The notes under the pieces: generated by a model
The model's database searches: none
The model's input: the letters and a program-made list of their open reading frames with translations, nothing else
Told to the model about the DNA's origin: nothing
Program-made: the position numbers and the translations under genes
Part shown: piece after piece, positions 39,957-50,437 of the stretch
Numbering within the stretch: the first letter of the stretch is position 1
How the letters are laid out: each line of letters begins with the position of its first letter
Source of the DNA: Symbiodinium sp. CCMP2592
Taxonomy: Eukaryota; Sar; Dinophyceae; Suessiales; Symbiodiniaceae
Direction: 5' to 3'
Assembly (NCBI GenBank): GCA_905221615.1
Contig: CAJNDT010005735.1
Coordinates: 62,001 to 126,000, forward strand
DNA: 64,000 nucleotides

Positions 39957-40157
39957 GGTTTAGGGTTTAGGGTGAGTGGTTAGGGCATGATTGGATCGCC
40001 GGCAATCGGGCATGCTTGAATATCCCAATCTATAGCCGCCTGCTGAGTCCCATGATTTTCACGTGCCTCAATAATGGTACTTTTATAACTTGGACGTCAA
40101 GTCAAGGCTTGGAAATTTTCCTGATATGATGCTGAACTCCAAAGAATAATCGTACTA

Positions 40158-40280
40158 CGTAAGAAAGCCAAAAGTTGGAAACCCAATACCCTTTTCACGT
40201 CCTTAAAGAGAAGTCATAGGGAATCCCAGCACTATTTGGCCTTAGTCCGGTTTATCCAACTTTTAATGGAAGTTTTACTG
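40158..40280. mobile_element. hairpin MITE, family D, copy 1
   Basis: CAAAAGTTGGAAACCC...CCAACTTTTA inverted repeat with the shared core AGGGAATCCCAGCACTATTT. Left flank TA. The end reads TTTTACTG. Confidence 0.7.
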
Positions 40281-40633
40281 TGATTGTTCGGCCACTAGAC
40301 TTGCAATCACAGAGTCAACCGGTGAAACACACGAAATACAGACAATGCACTCCACAACCTTACCCCCGGACCCTTTACCTTAAACCCTAGACCCGACTCA
40401 TTTGATATAGGGGCCGTAACAATTACCTATACTAACTTTTTTTCGAGGGGGGGGAGGCGGGGATGAAGTATCATATACCCCAACACCCTATTCTTCGTTG
40501 TAAGGAAACCCTAAACCCCCTGAACCCCTAAGCCCGAAAGGCCCCGGTATCACCCAGCCGAGAATCGCCAGACCATGGGCCGACACCAGCAAGAAGAAGT
40601 CGCTTGGCTGGCTGAAACAGGTCTTCTCCTTCA

Positions 40634-40743
40634 CAGTAGCCAAAAAGTTGGAAACCCAATAGCCTCAATCCTTAAGGGTACTGTATAGGGAATCCCAGCA
40701 CTATTTGGCCTTAATCCGGTTTCCAACTTTATGGAGTTTGCTG
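40634..40743. mobile_element. hairpin MITE, family D, copy 2
   Basis: It runs from CAGTAGCCAAAAAGTTGG to TTTCCAACTTTATGG...GCTG, the same core as copy 1. Flanks are CA left and TA right. Confidence 0.75.
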
Positions 40744-41083
40744 TAGGGGTTTAAGGGCTTAGGTTTAGGGTTTAGGGGTTTAGGGCAGAAACAAAAAAGC
40801 AAAAACGATTACTACTGAACATCCTAGACTCCAGCTCGTAGCGAAAGGCGGTGGGGCTCTTCGGCGCTTTCTGCAGCCTTTTAGGGGGTTCTTGTTAAGG
40901 AGCTCAGTTTGAGTTACCATATTAGGGATCTATAACACATGACTAACACAGTTTCCTTGTTTTGGTAACTGAAACTAACATCCTGAACAAGGATCCAGGC
41001 TTGGGTACTTGGGGCTTTTTCTGTCGCCATGACAGCAGCGCTTATAAGGTGTAAGTTCAGGGCTCAGCGAAAGCCTACCTGGA

Positions 41084-41160
41084 CCCCAAAAGTATGTAGA
41101 ATAATAGCCTTGTGCAGGTTTTGGGCCATTATTTTACCTACTTTTGGGGGCTTAGGTAGA
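41084..41160. repeat. short palindrome, unassigned
   Basis: CCCAAAAGTATGTAGAATAA pairs with the segment ending ACTTTTGGGG. It is hairpin-forming and similar in size to small MITEs. One copy only. Confidence 0.5.
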
Positions 41161-41845
41161 GTTCAGGCTTCAATTGAGGGTTGCGGGGAAGTCTGGCTTG
41201 CGTTTAGGGATTCGGGTTCATTGTTTTGGGGTTTAGGGTTCATGGTTTGGGTTTAGGGCTCATGGTTTGGGGTTTAGGGTTCATGGCTTGAGTTTAGGAT
41301 TTACTTTTTAGGATTTAGAGTTTGGTTTGGGCTTAGGCTTCAGCGGTTGTTTTCGACCCCTCTCTCTCTGGGTACTTACAACTCCAAATACCATCCACTT
41401 ACCAAGTCCTACGATCTTCAATGCCAACAAGCCGTCTACGACCCTCACACTTGTGGAAGTAGGGAGTAGCAGAAACAAATATCGGTAGTGCCCCTAAACC
41501 CGAAACCCTAAAACCCTGAGTCCCTAAACCCTTGGGAGTTAGGATTAGGGGGACCCTCGGAGATATAGACCCTCTCAACAAGGTCCCTTTTAAGAGAGCC
41601 AGAAGTAGGGTTCGGAAGGGTACCCTTTTAGGGGTCTCCCTCATCATGCTACCCAACCCTAAACCCTAAACCCGGGATTTTTTTTTGGAGCGCCCTCATG
41701 ATAAGCCCTAGCCATGATCCTTGGAGCTTCGAAGCACCCCGCAAGCCAAGAAACAACTGCTGGCTTTTGAAGGACGCGGTGCCTCGGCTTCTCTAAGGAC
41801 GCGAAAAGAAATAGGATCCACTTTAGGGAGGCCTTTTGGAGCATT

Positions 41846-41951
41846 CTTAGTTGCTGAGTTCATAAGCCCGTAAAAAGTGTACAGTTTCAGTTTGGTAGTG
41901 GGTAATCATATTCCGAAAGTGTAATTAAAGTGTATCCACTCAGCTACTAAG
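41846..41951. mobile_element. hairpin-like element, family G, copy 1
   Basis: CTTAGTTGCTGAGTTCATA at the left and TATCCACTCAGCTACTAAG at the right are near-complements. Copy 2 is at 58977-59078. Confidence 0.7.
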
Positions 41952-42280
41952 GCATGAGAAAACCCGGTTACGCCAAGTTTTCACCAAGGCACCCAGCACC
42001 TGCCCAAACTTTCGCGAGCTGCGCAAGCAGGACCACTGCAGTTCCGCAAGGCACCAACCCCGCTGCAAGTACCTCGCATGTCGAAGTTCGCAGGATTTGG
42101 GGCTCCGTTCTCTCCATAAGGGATACCCTAAACCCTAAACCCACACTAAACCCTAAACCCTTCAGGGATCCCTTCAAGGAGCCCTCAAAGGAGCGCTTTT
42201 CACGGATCCTCGGGTAATTTTGTTCACAGAGGGGTTTCTTCTTTTCTGGATTCCTGGGAAGGCTTCGGGTTTGGGGCTTA

Positions 42281-42506
42281 CTTGGAGGATCAGGGGACTT
42301 AGTAAGTTAGGGTCCTTAAAAGGGCCCCTTAAAGGGATCTATAGGGTTCCTTAAAGGGATCTACAGGGTTTTTGCTTTAGGGTCGACTTGGAGGATCAGG
42401 GGTCTTAGTAAGTTAGGTTATGGGTACCCTAATTGGGGTTATACGTAATTATAGGTATGGTTACCTTACTTATAACCCTAGTTACTAAGTCCCATGATCC
42501 TTCAAG
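42281..42506. mobile_element. hairpin MITE, family A, copy 3 with duplicated arm
   Basis: A complete unit at 42387-42506 (CTTGGAGGATCAGGGG to TGATCCTTCAAG) is preceded by a second left arm at 42281-42310 preceded by TA. The space between holds repeated AAAGGGATCTA words. Confidence 0.7.
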
Positions 42507-42922
42507 CAAGGTTTAGGGCTTTTAGACTTAAGGTTTCGGGGCCTAAGTTTTTGGGTTTAGGGTTTAGGGCATAGGGTCTAGGGCTTTGCACTGAAGGTTT
42601 AGGGTCTGAGTTTTAGGGTTTAGGTTTTGTTGGAGTTGTGATGGCACTCTCTTTGTTGTGCCTGAACGCCGTCGGGTATAGGGCTTAAGAAATATGGGCT
42701 AGGGTTTAGGAAGAAGGAATTGGGGTACAGTATAGGGTTTAGGGCTTTAGGGCGTAGGTTCGGAGCCTTAGCGCCCTGGATTTACAGTTGACGGGCTAAG
42801 TGGTTGGGATGCACGGCACGGCTTCGGAACTTTGCCTAAAGGAAGCTTGGCAGTTGGCTTGCAGGTGCGAGCATGGCCAAGAGAACCCAACCAGCCTTCT
42901 AGAAACACCCTAAACCCCGCAA

Positions 42923-42999
42923 ATCCCAATACCCCTTAGTTAAGGAACATACCTGAAACATGACTTAAGGTATATTCCCTAAGTAAGGGGTATTGGGAT
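42923..42999. mobile_element. hairpin MITE, family C, copy 1
   Basis: ATCCCAATACCCCTTAG and its complement CTAAG..AAGGGGTATTGGGAT form a short hairpin related to family B by its AAGGTATATTCC core. Confidence 0.7.
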
Positions 43000-43413
43000 C
43001 TCAAGGACATTAAACCCCCAAATTACGTTGTGCGAATGGGGCCGGAGGCAACCATGATGTCGGTGTCGAGTTTCTTACTCACTGGCCCAAAACCCAAGGA
43101 AAGAAAGTTGAAACTTTCAGAATCGACAACCTTTTATACGAACCTCAAGTTGAAAAGCTGAGTTTACAGCCCATAAGCTTTTTTTTGAACTCCTTTTTCC
43201 GCCCGCTCAAATCCCGACCGGAAGGCTACAGAAGCCAGGAGGCATAAGCCTAAACCCTAGGCATTCCCCTTAACCTTGCCCTGCTGCCCTGCAGCCCAAA
43301 TCCGGGTGACCCTCAACTGAACGCTAAACCCTAAGCCCTGAATGCTAAACTAAACCCGAATCCCCAAGCCCTAAACCCTAAGCGCTATAACCCCAAGACT
43401 GCGAGCCAGCACT

Positions 43414-43562
43414 TGGAGGTTCATGGGTAGTTACAAGTGGGGTTGTAAGTCCCCTAATGTGGGTTATAAAAGAAGTTGCCCTACTTATAACCCTACTTAT
43501 AACTACCCATGAACCTTAAAGGAACACTTATAACTTATAACTACCCATGAACCTCCAAGCAG
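43414..43562. mobile_element. hairpin element with a repeated right arm
   Basis: CTTGGAGGTTCATGGGTAGTTA pairs with TAACTACCCATGAACCT, which is present twice (about 43500 and 43540). The ends resemble family A but the interior differs. Confidence 0.65.
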
Positions 43563-43678
43563 GTTTCACGGCCGAGACACTCTGTGGAGTTTCCTTTCAG
43601 TGCGCCTGGCTGGCAACGCTGCAGGCCCACCACATCCGAGCCGGGCAGCTCGCAATGCAGCCTGGGCTGAGGGTTCTA

Positions 43679-43787
43679 CCCAGAGACTCCAATATCCCTT
43701 AATTAAGGAATATTCCTTAAATCATATTACGGATCCTGTTATGATTTATGGAATATTCCTTAATTAAGGGATAGTGGAGCCTCTGGG
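43679..43787. mobile_element. hairpin MITE, family B, copy 1
   Basis: CCCAGAGACTCCAATATCCC with the complement ending CCTCTGGG, flanked by TA both sides (43677-43678, 43788-43789). The interior AAGGAATATTCC is palindromic. Confidence 0.8.
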
Positions 43788-44910
43788 TAGGTTTAGGTTT
43801 CGGGACAGTGTAGGGTTGTTAAGGAGCTTTAGTGCTGTTAAGGGCTTACTTTCAGGGTACTCTCCGTCCCTCCCATATGGCGAGTTGCCCCTGCCCCCTT
43901 AAAGAGACAGGATTTAGGGTTCCGGTTTAGGGTTTAGGCTTAGGGTTTATGGTGTTGGGGAGGTTCAGGCCTTCGGAGGTTAAGCTGAGTTTGGGCCTCT
44001 AAACCCTAAACCTTAAGTCCTAAACACTAAACCCTAAACCCTAAAGCCTAAACCCTAAACAAGAAAGGAAAAAGTTGTACTTCTGGGGCGATCTGGCTGC
44101 TGCGGGCTGGTGGGGCCCTGCCGGTCCTTCCAGGACCAAGGCGTAAGGCCTGTCAGAGAGACCTGTGCTCTTCTTGAAGATTGAGGGTTTAGGGCTTAGA
44201 GCTTAGGGGTTTGGGGAAAAGGGGTTTAGGGTTGAGGGTTTAGGGTCCAGGGGGCTTTGGGGCTTTGGGTGAAGGGGTTCGCGAGACTTGTATGAAGAAC
44301 TTCTTATCACCACACTTACTCCAAATGAAAACTAGTTCAAGAACTGCCCAGTTGGCGGTGTGTGTCCAGTCGTGCACGTAGAGCAGGTGCATCTGGCAAA
44401 GTGCCTGTTGGAAGGCCTTCTCTTGATGTTTCTGGCGCCGGAACCTGAGTTCGTGTCGGGAAACCCCAAACCTAAAGGATGTCCTTTTCGGCGGCTCCGT
44501 TGCTGAATCTTAGGAAACCGAAGCCGCAAAAATCAAACAGGATCCCTGACATTGACCCTAAACCCTAAACCCTAAATAACCTGAGTCTGCCAACAAATCC
44601 GAACACTACAGAGCTCCAGAACCGGCTTAACATCAAAACAAGAGCCCTGAAAAGCAGCAGTAAACCCTTTTCCCTAAAACTCTAAAGCCAATACAGCCCT
44701 TACACATCCCGAACTCCAAAACTTAAACCTGAATTTTCTGCCGCAGAAGAACTGGTAGAGGCTCATGAAGTCAATAAAGACTCCGACAATCATGGTTGGG
44801 TCTCTCCTGTCTGGAAACGTTCGGGACCTCCATACTAGGGTTTAGGGCTTGCTGTAGGGTTTAGTTGCATTAACGGCATTAGCCTTCTCGGGGCATGCTG
44901 TACCATAGTT

Positions 44911-45017
44911 CCCAGAGACTCCAATATCCCTCAATGAAGGAATATTCTTTAAATCATGAGGGATCCTATGATATTTTAAGGAATATTCCTTAATTAAGGG
45001 ATATTGGAGTCTCTGGG
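44911..45017. mobile_element. hairpin MITE, family B, copy 2
   Basis: Same termini as copy 1 (CCCAGAGACTCC / GGAGTCTCTGGG). The flanking dinucleotide is TT on both sides. Confidence 0.8.
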
Positions 45018-45108
45018 TTGAACGCAGCCCTACGCTCCTCGAGACTCTCTGGGCGCTTTCTGGCTTTAAATTGGAGCTCCTCCTGCGGGTTCCTATGCGG
45101 GTTGCCTT

Positions 45109-45237
45109 GAGATCCCAATACCCCTTAATTAAGGAATATACCTTAAATCGTAATAGTGATCCCCCTATAGTTTAAGGTATATTAGTATATTCCTTAAAGA
45201 AAGGGGTATTGGGATAACGAAGGGGTATTGGGATCTC
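45109..45237. mobile_element. hairpin MITE, family C, copy 2
   Basis: GAGATCCCAATACCCCTTAA with GGGGTATTGGGATCTC. The right arm is duplicated (GGGGTATTGGGAT appears twice, 45203 and 45222). Confidence 0.75.
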
Positions 45238-45278
45238 TGAGTGACTCAGACTGAAGCTTTTGGGGTAGCACAGCCCTA

Positions 45279-45399
45279 CTTGAAGGATCATGGGACTTAG
45301 TAACTCCGGTTATAATTAAGGTAACAGTACTTATAATTACTTATAACCTCAATCAAGGTACTTACAACCTACCTTGCTAAGTCCCCTGATCCTCCCAAC
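45279..45399. mobile_element. hairpin MITE, family A, copy 4
   Basis: CTTGAAGGATCATGGGACTT to GTCCCCTGATCCTCCCAAC, flanked by TA on both sides. The right flank is telomere-like (TACCCTAAACCC). Confidence 0.75.
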
Positions 45400-45569
45400 T
45401 ATACCCTAAACCCTAAACCCTATAGATCCCTTTAAGGAACCCTATATAGATCCCTTGAAGGAGCCCCCCTGATCCTCCAAGTACACCCTTAAGCGTGCTA
45501 TGATTGTATCAGGGAGCCCAAGCGAGTCGGACTGACAGTTCGCAGCAGGAGGTCCATGATATTGCTGTA

Positions 45570-45690
45570 CTTGAAGGATTATGGGACTTAGTAAGTTAGG
45601 GTTATAATTAAGGTAACCATACATATAACTACTTATAACCCCAATTAAGGTACTTATAACCTAACTTACTAAGTCCCCCGATCCTCCAAG
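45570..45690. mobile_element. hairpin MITE, family A, copy 5
   Basis: CTTGAAGGATTATGGGACTT to GATCCTCCAAG, TA on both sides (45568-45569, 45691-45692). Confidence 0.8.
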
Positions 45691-45740
45691 TAGGGGGCCT
45701 GAGTCATTAGTATAGGAATTTGGAGTGTTGCATACTACTA

Positions 45741-45852
45741 CAGTACACCCATAAAGTTGGAAACCGGATTAAGGCCAAATAGTGCCGGAATTCCTTGTGC
45801 AGTAAACTTAAGGATTGAGGCTATTGGGTGTCCAACTTTTGGGCTTCTACTG
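45741..45852. mobile_element. hairpin MITE, family D, copy 3
   Basis: CAGTACACCCATAAAGTTGG to CCAACTTTTGGGCTTCTACTG, TA both sides (45739-45740, 45853-45854). It is inverted relative to copies 1 and 2. Confidence 0.8.
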
Positions 45853-46250
45853 TAAGTCTAGTAGGGCCTAAAATGAAATATTGTCTACACAAAACATGTC
45901 CGACCCATCTGTTACGATCTCACACTCCCCGTTTACACAATCGGGAGCGGGATACTCCGGCTCTATGTTCCAAGTTTACAGTTTCGAGCTTTCGTTTTGC
46001 ACGGAAAGGACAGTCCATGATTCACAGCCTATGATCAACTAGGATCCTTCACAAGAACACCGGTGTTTTCTGGGTCTGCAGCCAAGACTTTGACTGAGCA
46101 GCCTGAAGAATTCCAACGATACTCGGCTTTACAACATGGAGCCCCAAGAAATAGTACACCAGAATTGCTCAAGGCTAAGGCACTCAACCATACACCCTGA
46201 ACCCCCCAAGAGAAATATCCTGCACCCTAAACCCAGAACTAGACCTCCTA

Positions 46251-46446
46251 CGGTTGATGATATAAATCCTGCATTACCCAGAATAAGGAATATAACATAA
46301 TTTCCATAGTCTAAGGTCCTTAAAGTAATGCAGGATTTATATCATCAGCCCTAAACCCTCAAACCCTAAAAAACCCTTAAAGGCACCCCTTAAAGGTACC
46401 CTTATGGATCCCTTCAAAGGAACCCCAGGATTTATATAATCAACCG
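46251..46446. mobile_element. hairpin MITE, family E, copy 1 with telomere-like insert
   Basis: CGGTTGATGATATAAATCCT at the left and GGATTTATATAATCAACCG at the right, TA both sides. A second right arm ends at 46346, followed by about 80 bases with CCCTAAACCC words and AAAGG..CCC repeats before the final arm. Confidence 0.75.
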
Positions 46447-46596
46447 TATGTTTAGGAGGGAGACGCGAGCCTCCAGCCATCTTCCAGGAGGCCGACCAAC
46501 TCACTCGACTGAAATCCTGGGGTCTTGCCAGGGAACCGTGGGTTTAGGGTTTAGGGTTTTTTTAAAAGCTCCTTTTTAGGGTTTAGGGCTTAGGGT

Positions 46597-46768
46597 TTAG
46601 GGTTGAGTAGGGGAACCCCAAACCCTTAAACCCTCAACCCTAAACCCTGAACCCTAAACCCTAACCCCTTACTGTTAACGCTTTATTGTTTTGAGCTTTT
46701 GGAGTCCCGGGTTCAGGGTTTAGTCTGGGGCTGAGGACTTAGGAGTTTGGGCTCAGGGGAATGGAAGC
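46597..46768. repeat. 172-bp flanking duplication X, left copy
   Basis: It runs from TTAGGGTTGAGTAGGGG to GGGGAATGGAAGC and recurs at 51881-52052 with a few substitutions. The two copies exactly bracket the Penelope-like element plus minisatellite. It contains CCCTAAACCC words. Confidence 0.85.
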
Positions 46769-46769
46769 C

Positions 46770-47125
46770 CACTTGGTGCAGACGCTGGCTCGAAGCAGTA
46801 AAGAGGCACCGATTTCTCAAACTCTCGCCACTATGGCTTCACAGGCTGGTTAGGACTTTGCTACCCTAACTGTACCCTTGTCGCTTTAGCGGGTTCAGCC
46901 AAAAAACTTCGATATGCTCATCTTGCATCCGCGTTTAGGATGCTCAAAGAAGCATGTTGAAGCAAGCACTTTAAGGGCTCGCTGTCACGAGAGTGTGTTC
47001 GCTGTCAAGAGAGTGTTAAACAAACTCGCACCTCTAGCCCCAGGCCTGTTGCCCAGGATCTCCTGGAAGTCTGTTCGCCTCAGGCGCGGTGTGGGTTCTA
47101 TCATCCCGAGAGAAACGGAGAGGGA
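46770..47125 (-). repeat. Penelope-like terminal repeat P, 3' copy
   Basis: This 356-bp sequence, from CACTTGGTGCAGACGCTGG to CGGAGAGGGA, recurs at 50438-50793 with few differences (for example CTCG/TTCG near the start). It contains the last codons of the RT ORF. Confidence 0.9.
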
Positions 47126-48342
47126 GTCACCCTCCTTCCATCCCCTTGCTCCTCCATTTGAGTCTCTCCGTATGCTTTCATGACATAGTTGCTTTCGCGG
47201 ACTTTGTGCGTCAAATGCTTATCAGGCAATCGCCAACACATCTGTAAGTCTGCTGGTTGTCCAGTATGGAGATCCATCTGGCACTTCTTCCAGACCCTGT
47301 TGCAGATGTGTGGGATCCTGGATTCACTCCAAGCTTGCCTGTATGGAAGCACCAGTCTGGGCAAATGCTTATGTCCATCTCTTCTCTTCAACCGCGGGCC
47401 GGATTCATCCTCACAGGCTTCAAACCCCGTGTGGTGCCGGTAGCGGTCTTTGAACTTCCGTGCTTCAGCCATGGCTGTAGCAGGGTCGCTGCATCGCATC
47501 TTGATGCGTCTCAGCTGCCCTTTCGGCCATGAAGCGTGCACAGATGGGTGATGCGAAGATGAACATAGCAAACGTGTCCACTGGTTTGTAGGCTTCGTGT
47601 GGAGTCTGTAGTCTAAGACGCCTGTCTTCCTCCACCCTGGGCCCTTGAAAAGCACTACATCAAGCATCGAGATCGATTGTTGGCTCACTTCATCAAAATG
47701 GATAGCAAAAGGTTTGGCTTTCTCTCGGAAAAGTCTCTCGAAACTCCGGCGTTGGTCACGAGAGCCAGATGTGATGATCAATCCGTCATCTTTTAATCTG
47801 GCATAAAAGATGATCCCGAACTGGCTCTGGGTCATATGGTCTGCCGCGAAGTTGCTTTCAGCTAAATGACAAAACGCACAGTCACTCAGCTCTCCACTGC
47901 AGGTGAGTCCCATGCCGGATCCTATACGGACGTCATAGAGGAGATCATGGAAACCGTCTGTTACTATCTGCGATTTGAGTATGTGCTCCACCAGTAAGCG
48001 CGCGGATTCCCGGAACTTCGCTGGAAAAGCTTCTTCTGTAGCTGTACATATCGCAGAGTGTGTCCCAGACATGAAAAACTCCTTGACATCAAAACGGAAA
48101 AGCCAAGCCTCTGGAGGAACTTTTACCTGGCGAAGGACATCAAGAAGGTGATCAGTGTCCTTGAGTATATGGGTATACTGAGCCAAGTGTGTTTTGAGGA
48201 GGGAGGAAATCCACTTCATACCCGGCTTCATGAAATGATCCGGAGCAGCATGTACCAACCTCATCTTCTGTTCTCCTTCAGGCTTGTGGGTCTTGACTGT
48301 TGTCAAGATCTTAGTAACAAAACTTCTGCACCCACTCCTCAA
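47101..48342 (-). CDS. Penelope-like reverse transcriptase, main part
   Basis: The RT core is readable in order: KMRLVHAAPDHFMKPG, then LFRFDVKEFFMSG (motif A), GSGMGLTCSGELSDCAF (motif B), IIFYARLKDDGLII (motif C with DD in a KDDG box), QQSISMLDVVLFKG (motif D/E) and HHPSVHASWPKGQLRRI (thumb). This RT would copy element RNA at a free 3' end. The C-terminal 120 residues have Cys/His and basic residues (CNRVWKKCQMDLHTGQ) but no GIY-YIG. The frame is the same as the ORF upstream, so the nominal start at 48342 (TTG) is not a true start; two stops separate them. It ends inside repeat P. Confidence 0.7.
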   Translation of the reverse strand: MRSGCRSFVTKILTTVKTHKPEGEQKMRLVHAAPDHFMKPGMKWISSLLKTHLAQYTHILKDTDHLLDVLRQVKVPPEAWLFRFDVKEFFMSGTHSAICTATEEAFPAKFRESARLLVEHILKSQIVTDGFHDLLYDVRIGSGMGLTCSGELSDCAFCHLAESNFAADHMTQSQFGIIFYARLKDDGLIITSGSRDQRRSFERLFREKAKPFAIHFDEVSQQSISMLDVVLFKGPGWRKTGVLDYRLHTKPTNQWTRLLCSSSHHPSVHASWPKGQLRRIKMRCSDPATAMAEARKFKDRYRHHTGFEACEDESGPRLKRRDGHKHLPRLVLPYRQAWSESRIPHICNRVWKKCQMDLHTGQPADLQMCWRLPDKHLTHKVRESNYVMKAYGETQMEEQGDGRRVTPSPFLSG

Positions 48343-48360
48343 CGAAGATAGGAGTTAATT

Positions 48361-49089
48361 TTAGAGATCTGCGTCCTCTGTTTGGTGGCCGATGTACTTG
48401 ACTATGTAGGTGTAGTCCTGAGCGATATCCTCAACCATTGCTTCATGAGCAAATCTTTCCCCGTAGACGGGCAAAGATAAGGAATCAAGGACCGCCTTCG
48501 CAAGAGACTGCTTCCAGACGAGAGCATATCCCCCATCCTTGTCTGTACGCACAGCTCCTACCGGGCCCTCGCGCAGCATTTGGATTCCCCATTTTGCTAC
48601 TCTGCTGAGGTTCGAAATGCAAGACTGAGAAAACTTCAAACTGCTTCGCTTCCCATAGGCCGTGGTGAAGACTCCTCTCTTCAATTCATAGATGAAAACT
48701 TCCCATTCATCAGCCAGCTTGTGAGGGCATGGTGGTGTGCTTCTACGGCTTCGCAGCTTCCACCATACCGATCGCTCCTGGCTGTCCCCCTCGGATTCAG
48801 AATGGAATAGCCTCCATCTCAACTTGTTCTCCCATTGGGAGATGGCACGGCTCAGTTCTGACATCGGCGGCAGTCTCTTAGATTGAAAAATATGCTTCGG
48901 ATGTAAACGTAAAACGAATTCCACAGGCCATGGCACCTGGCCTTTCTCCAGAATTGAAGCGCACTTGTATTCAGGAACATAGAAGTAGGCACCCGGGTGG
49001 CCCTTTCCACAATCCATCAAAATTTTCAACTCTGGAGCGGTCATGCTGCGGGTGAGGTCAAGGAACCGTCTCACCATCTCTTCCTCCAT
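48361..49089 (-). CDS. Penelope-like RT, N-terminal part
   Basis: About 242 residues. Near the C-terminus GAVRTDKDGGYALVWKQSL resembles the DKDG/ADKG-type box that precedes the RT core in this superfamily. N-terminal text (MEEEMVRRFLDLTRSMTAPE and CGKGHPGAYFYVPEYK) is globular. It is in frame with the RT below, interrupted by TAA-AAT-TAA at 48355-48363, so the RT polypeptide is split by two stops. It overlaps ORF1 by 19 bases in another frame, which would suit a frameshift or reinitiation. Confidence 0.6.
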   Translation of the reverse strand: MEEEMVRRFLDLTRSMTAPELKILMDCGKGHPGAYFYVPEYKCASILEKGQVPWPVEFVLRLHPKHIFQSKRLPPMSELSRAISQWENKLRWRLFHSESEGDSQERSVWWKLRSRRSTPPCPHKLADEWEVFIYELKRGVFTTAYGKRSSLKFSQSCISNLSRVAKWGIQMLREGPVGAVRTDKDGGYALVWKQSLAKAVLDSLSLPVYGERFAHEAMVEDIAQDYTYIVKYIGHQTEDADL

Positions 49090-50408
49090 CCAGCTTTGCC
49101 TTTTCCTTTCCCTTCCTTGCCTTTTCCAGGCTTGCCTCCTTTGCCTTTTCCTTTCTTTGCGTGGTGCCAGGCATACCCTAAAAAAGACTTCGATGCATCA
49201 CTGGACGGGTGGGAGGATGGTCCTTTGCTCGCCTTTCCTTTCGCGGCTCCTTTGCCCTTCGCCCCTTTGGTGTCCACGCCTTTCCAAGCTCCTTTGCCCT
49301 TGTCCTGTCCTTTTCCTTTTCCTTTTCCTTTGTCTTTGCCCTTTCCTTTTCCTTTTCCTCCTTTGGGGTCTTGCTGAGTCTTGTTGTTCTGCTTGGCGGT
49401 CTCGATCCAGAAGGTCTCGACAGGGTCACTTTGCATTCCACTGGTGGTAGCCACGAACGCACTGGCTGAGTTCAAGTGCGGGTTCACTCCATCTCTGCTG
49501 CTGTTCGCCGAACGTTGCTTCACATTCTCCTTGATGCGCGCGTCAATCGTTTGCTTGAGCAGCTCTTCCGGGGTTTTCAGGAGCATCTTGTTGACCATGT
49601 CCTGCTTCTTCTTCTCCTGGAACTTCAAGTGATCCTTGCGCTTCTTGACTAAAGCTGCCGCCTGGTCCACAGTCTTGTTGTAGACGTTGCTCGCTTTGGA
49701 CTCCACCATGCTGGTTGTGATCTTGTTGGCTTCCGGTTCTTCCTCTTCAAAATCCAGATCTAAATCCCGCCAAGTCTGGACTTTAGACTTGAAAGACTCT
49801 GAGCACTTGTTCACGAACTCAGACTTCTTGGTGGCTTTTCGAAGGTCTACTCGCTGGGCATTAGCTATCATCAGGTCAATCTTCCGCATGGAGTGCAGGT
49901 AGCTGCAGTGGATGATCTTCTTAGCATCCCTCAGCGTAGTTTGCTCTGGGATCTCTACGTGCCATGAACTCTCTCCAAAGGTAAGAGAGTCCAAGAAGGG
50001 AGTCTCGTAGGGGAACGAAACTGGCTTCATCCCATTCGGAACCCTCATCATCTTCAGGCACTCGATGTCTTTCTCATGCTGCATGATGCGGGAGTTGGTC
50101 TTCTGCAGCTGTTCTATCTTCGTTGCAAGTTCCAAAGACACCTTTTTGATCAGCTTCAAAGAGTCTGCTGGGATCACTTTGGCGAACTCATCTTCTACTG
50201 CCATTTTGATATTCCGGATCTTATCCTCTTCTTCTTTCCTCATGTTGAGTTCAGGCTCTTGCTCTGTGCGTGTGTTGGCCTCTTCGGGCTCCCTGGATCT
50301 CGTTCGCGATCTTCTGGGCTCTGCTGTCGGGGCCGGAAACTGCTGGGCCGCCGTTGCTAGAAGAGGCCTTCCTCTTCGCTGACTATCGGAAGCCTCACTG
50401 CCGACCAT
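49071..50408 (-). CDS. Penelope-like ORF1, Gly-Lys-rich RNA-binding-like protein
   Basis: The ATG at 50408 (MVGSEASDSQRRGRP) is preferred; the frame is open a little farther into repeat P. Residues about 55-170 form charged helices (EQLQKTNSRIMQHEKDIECL). A central region has KASNVYNKTVDQAAALVKKR, and the last 90 residues are Gly-Lys repeats (GKGKGKDKGKGKGKGQDKG). A basic repeat tail and helical body suit an RNA-chaperone or particle role like gag or ORF1p, which is inference. It overlaps the RT ORF by 19 bases. About 445 residues, apparently intact. Confidence 0.55.
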   Translation of the reverse strand: MVGSEASDSQRRGRPLLATAAQQFPAPTAEPRRSRTRSREPEEANTRTEQEPELNMRKEEEDKIRNIKMAVEDEFAKVIPADSLKLIKKVSLELATKIEQLQKTNSRIMQHEKDIECLKMMRVPNGMKPVSFPYETPFLDSLTFGESSWHVEIPEQTTLRDAKKIIHCSYLHSMRKIDLMIANAQRVDLRKATKKSEFVNKCSESFKSKVQTWRDLDLDFEEEEPEANKITTSMVESKASNVYNKTVDQAAALVKKRKDHLKFQEKKKQDMVNKMLLKTPEELLKQTIDARIKENVKQRSANSSRDGVNPHLNSASAFVATTSGMQSDPVETFWIETAKQNNKTQQDPKGGKGKGKGKDKGKGKGKGQDKGKGAWKGVDTKGAKGKGAAKGKASKGPSSHPSSDASKSFLGYAWHHAKKGKGKGGKPGKGKEGKGKGKAGWRKRW

Positions 50409-50437
50409 GGTCTGAAAGTCTGACTTGCCACGAAACA

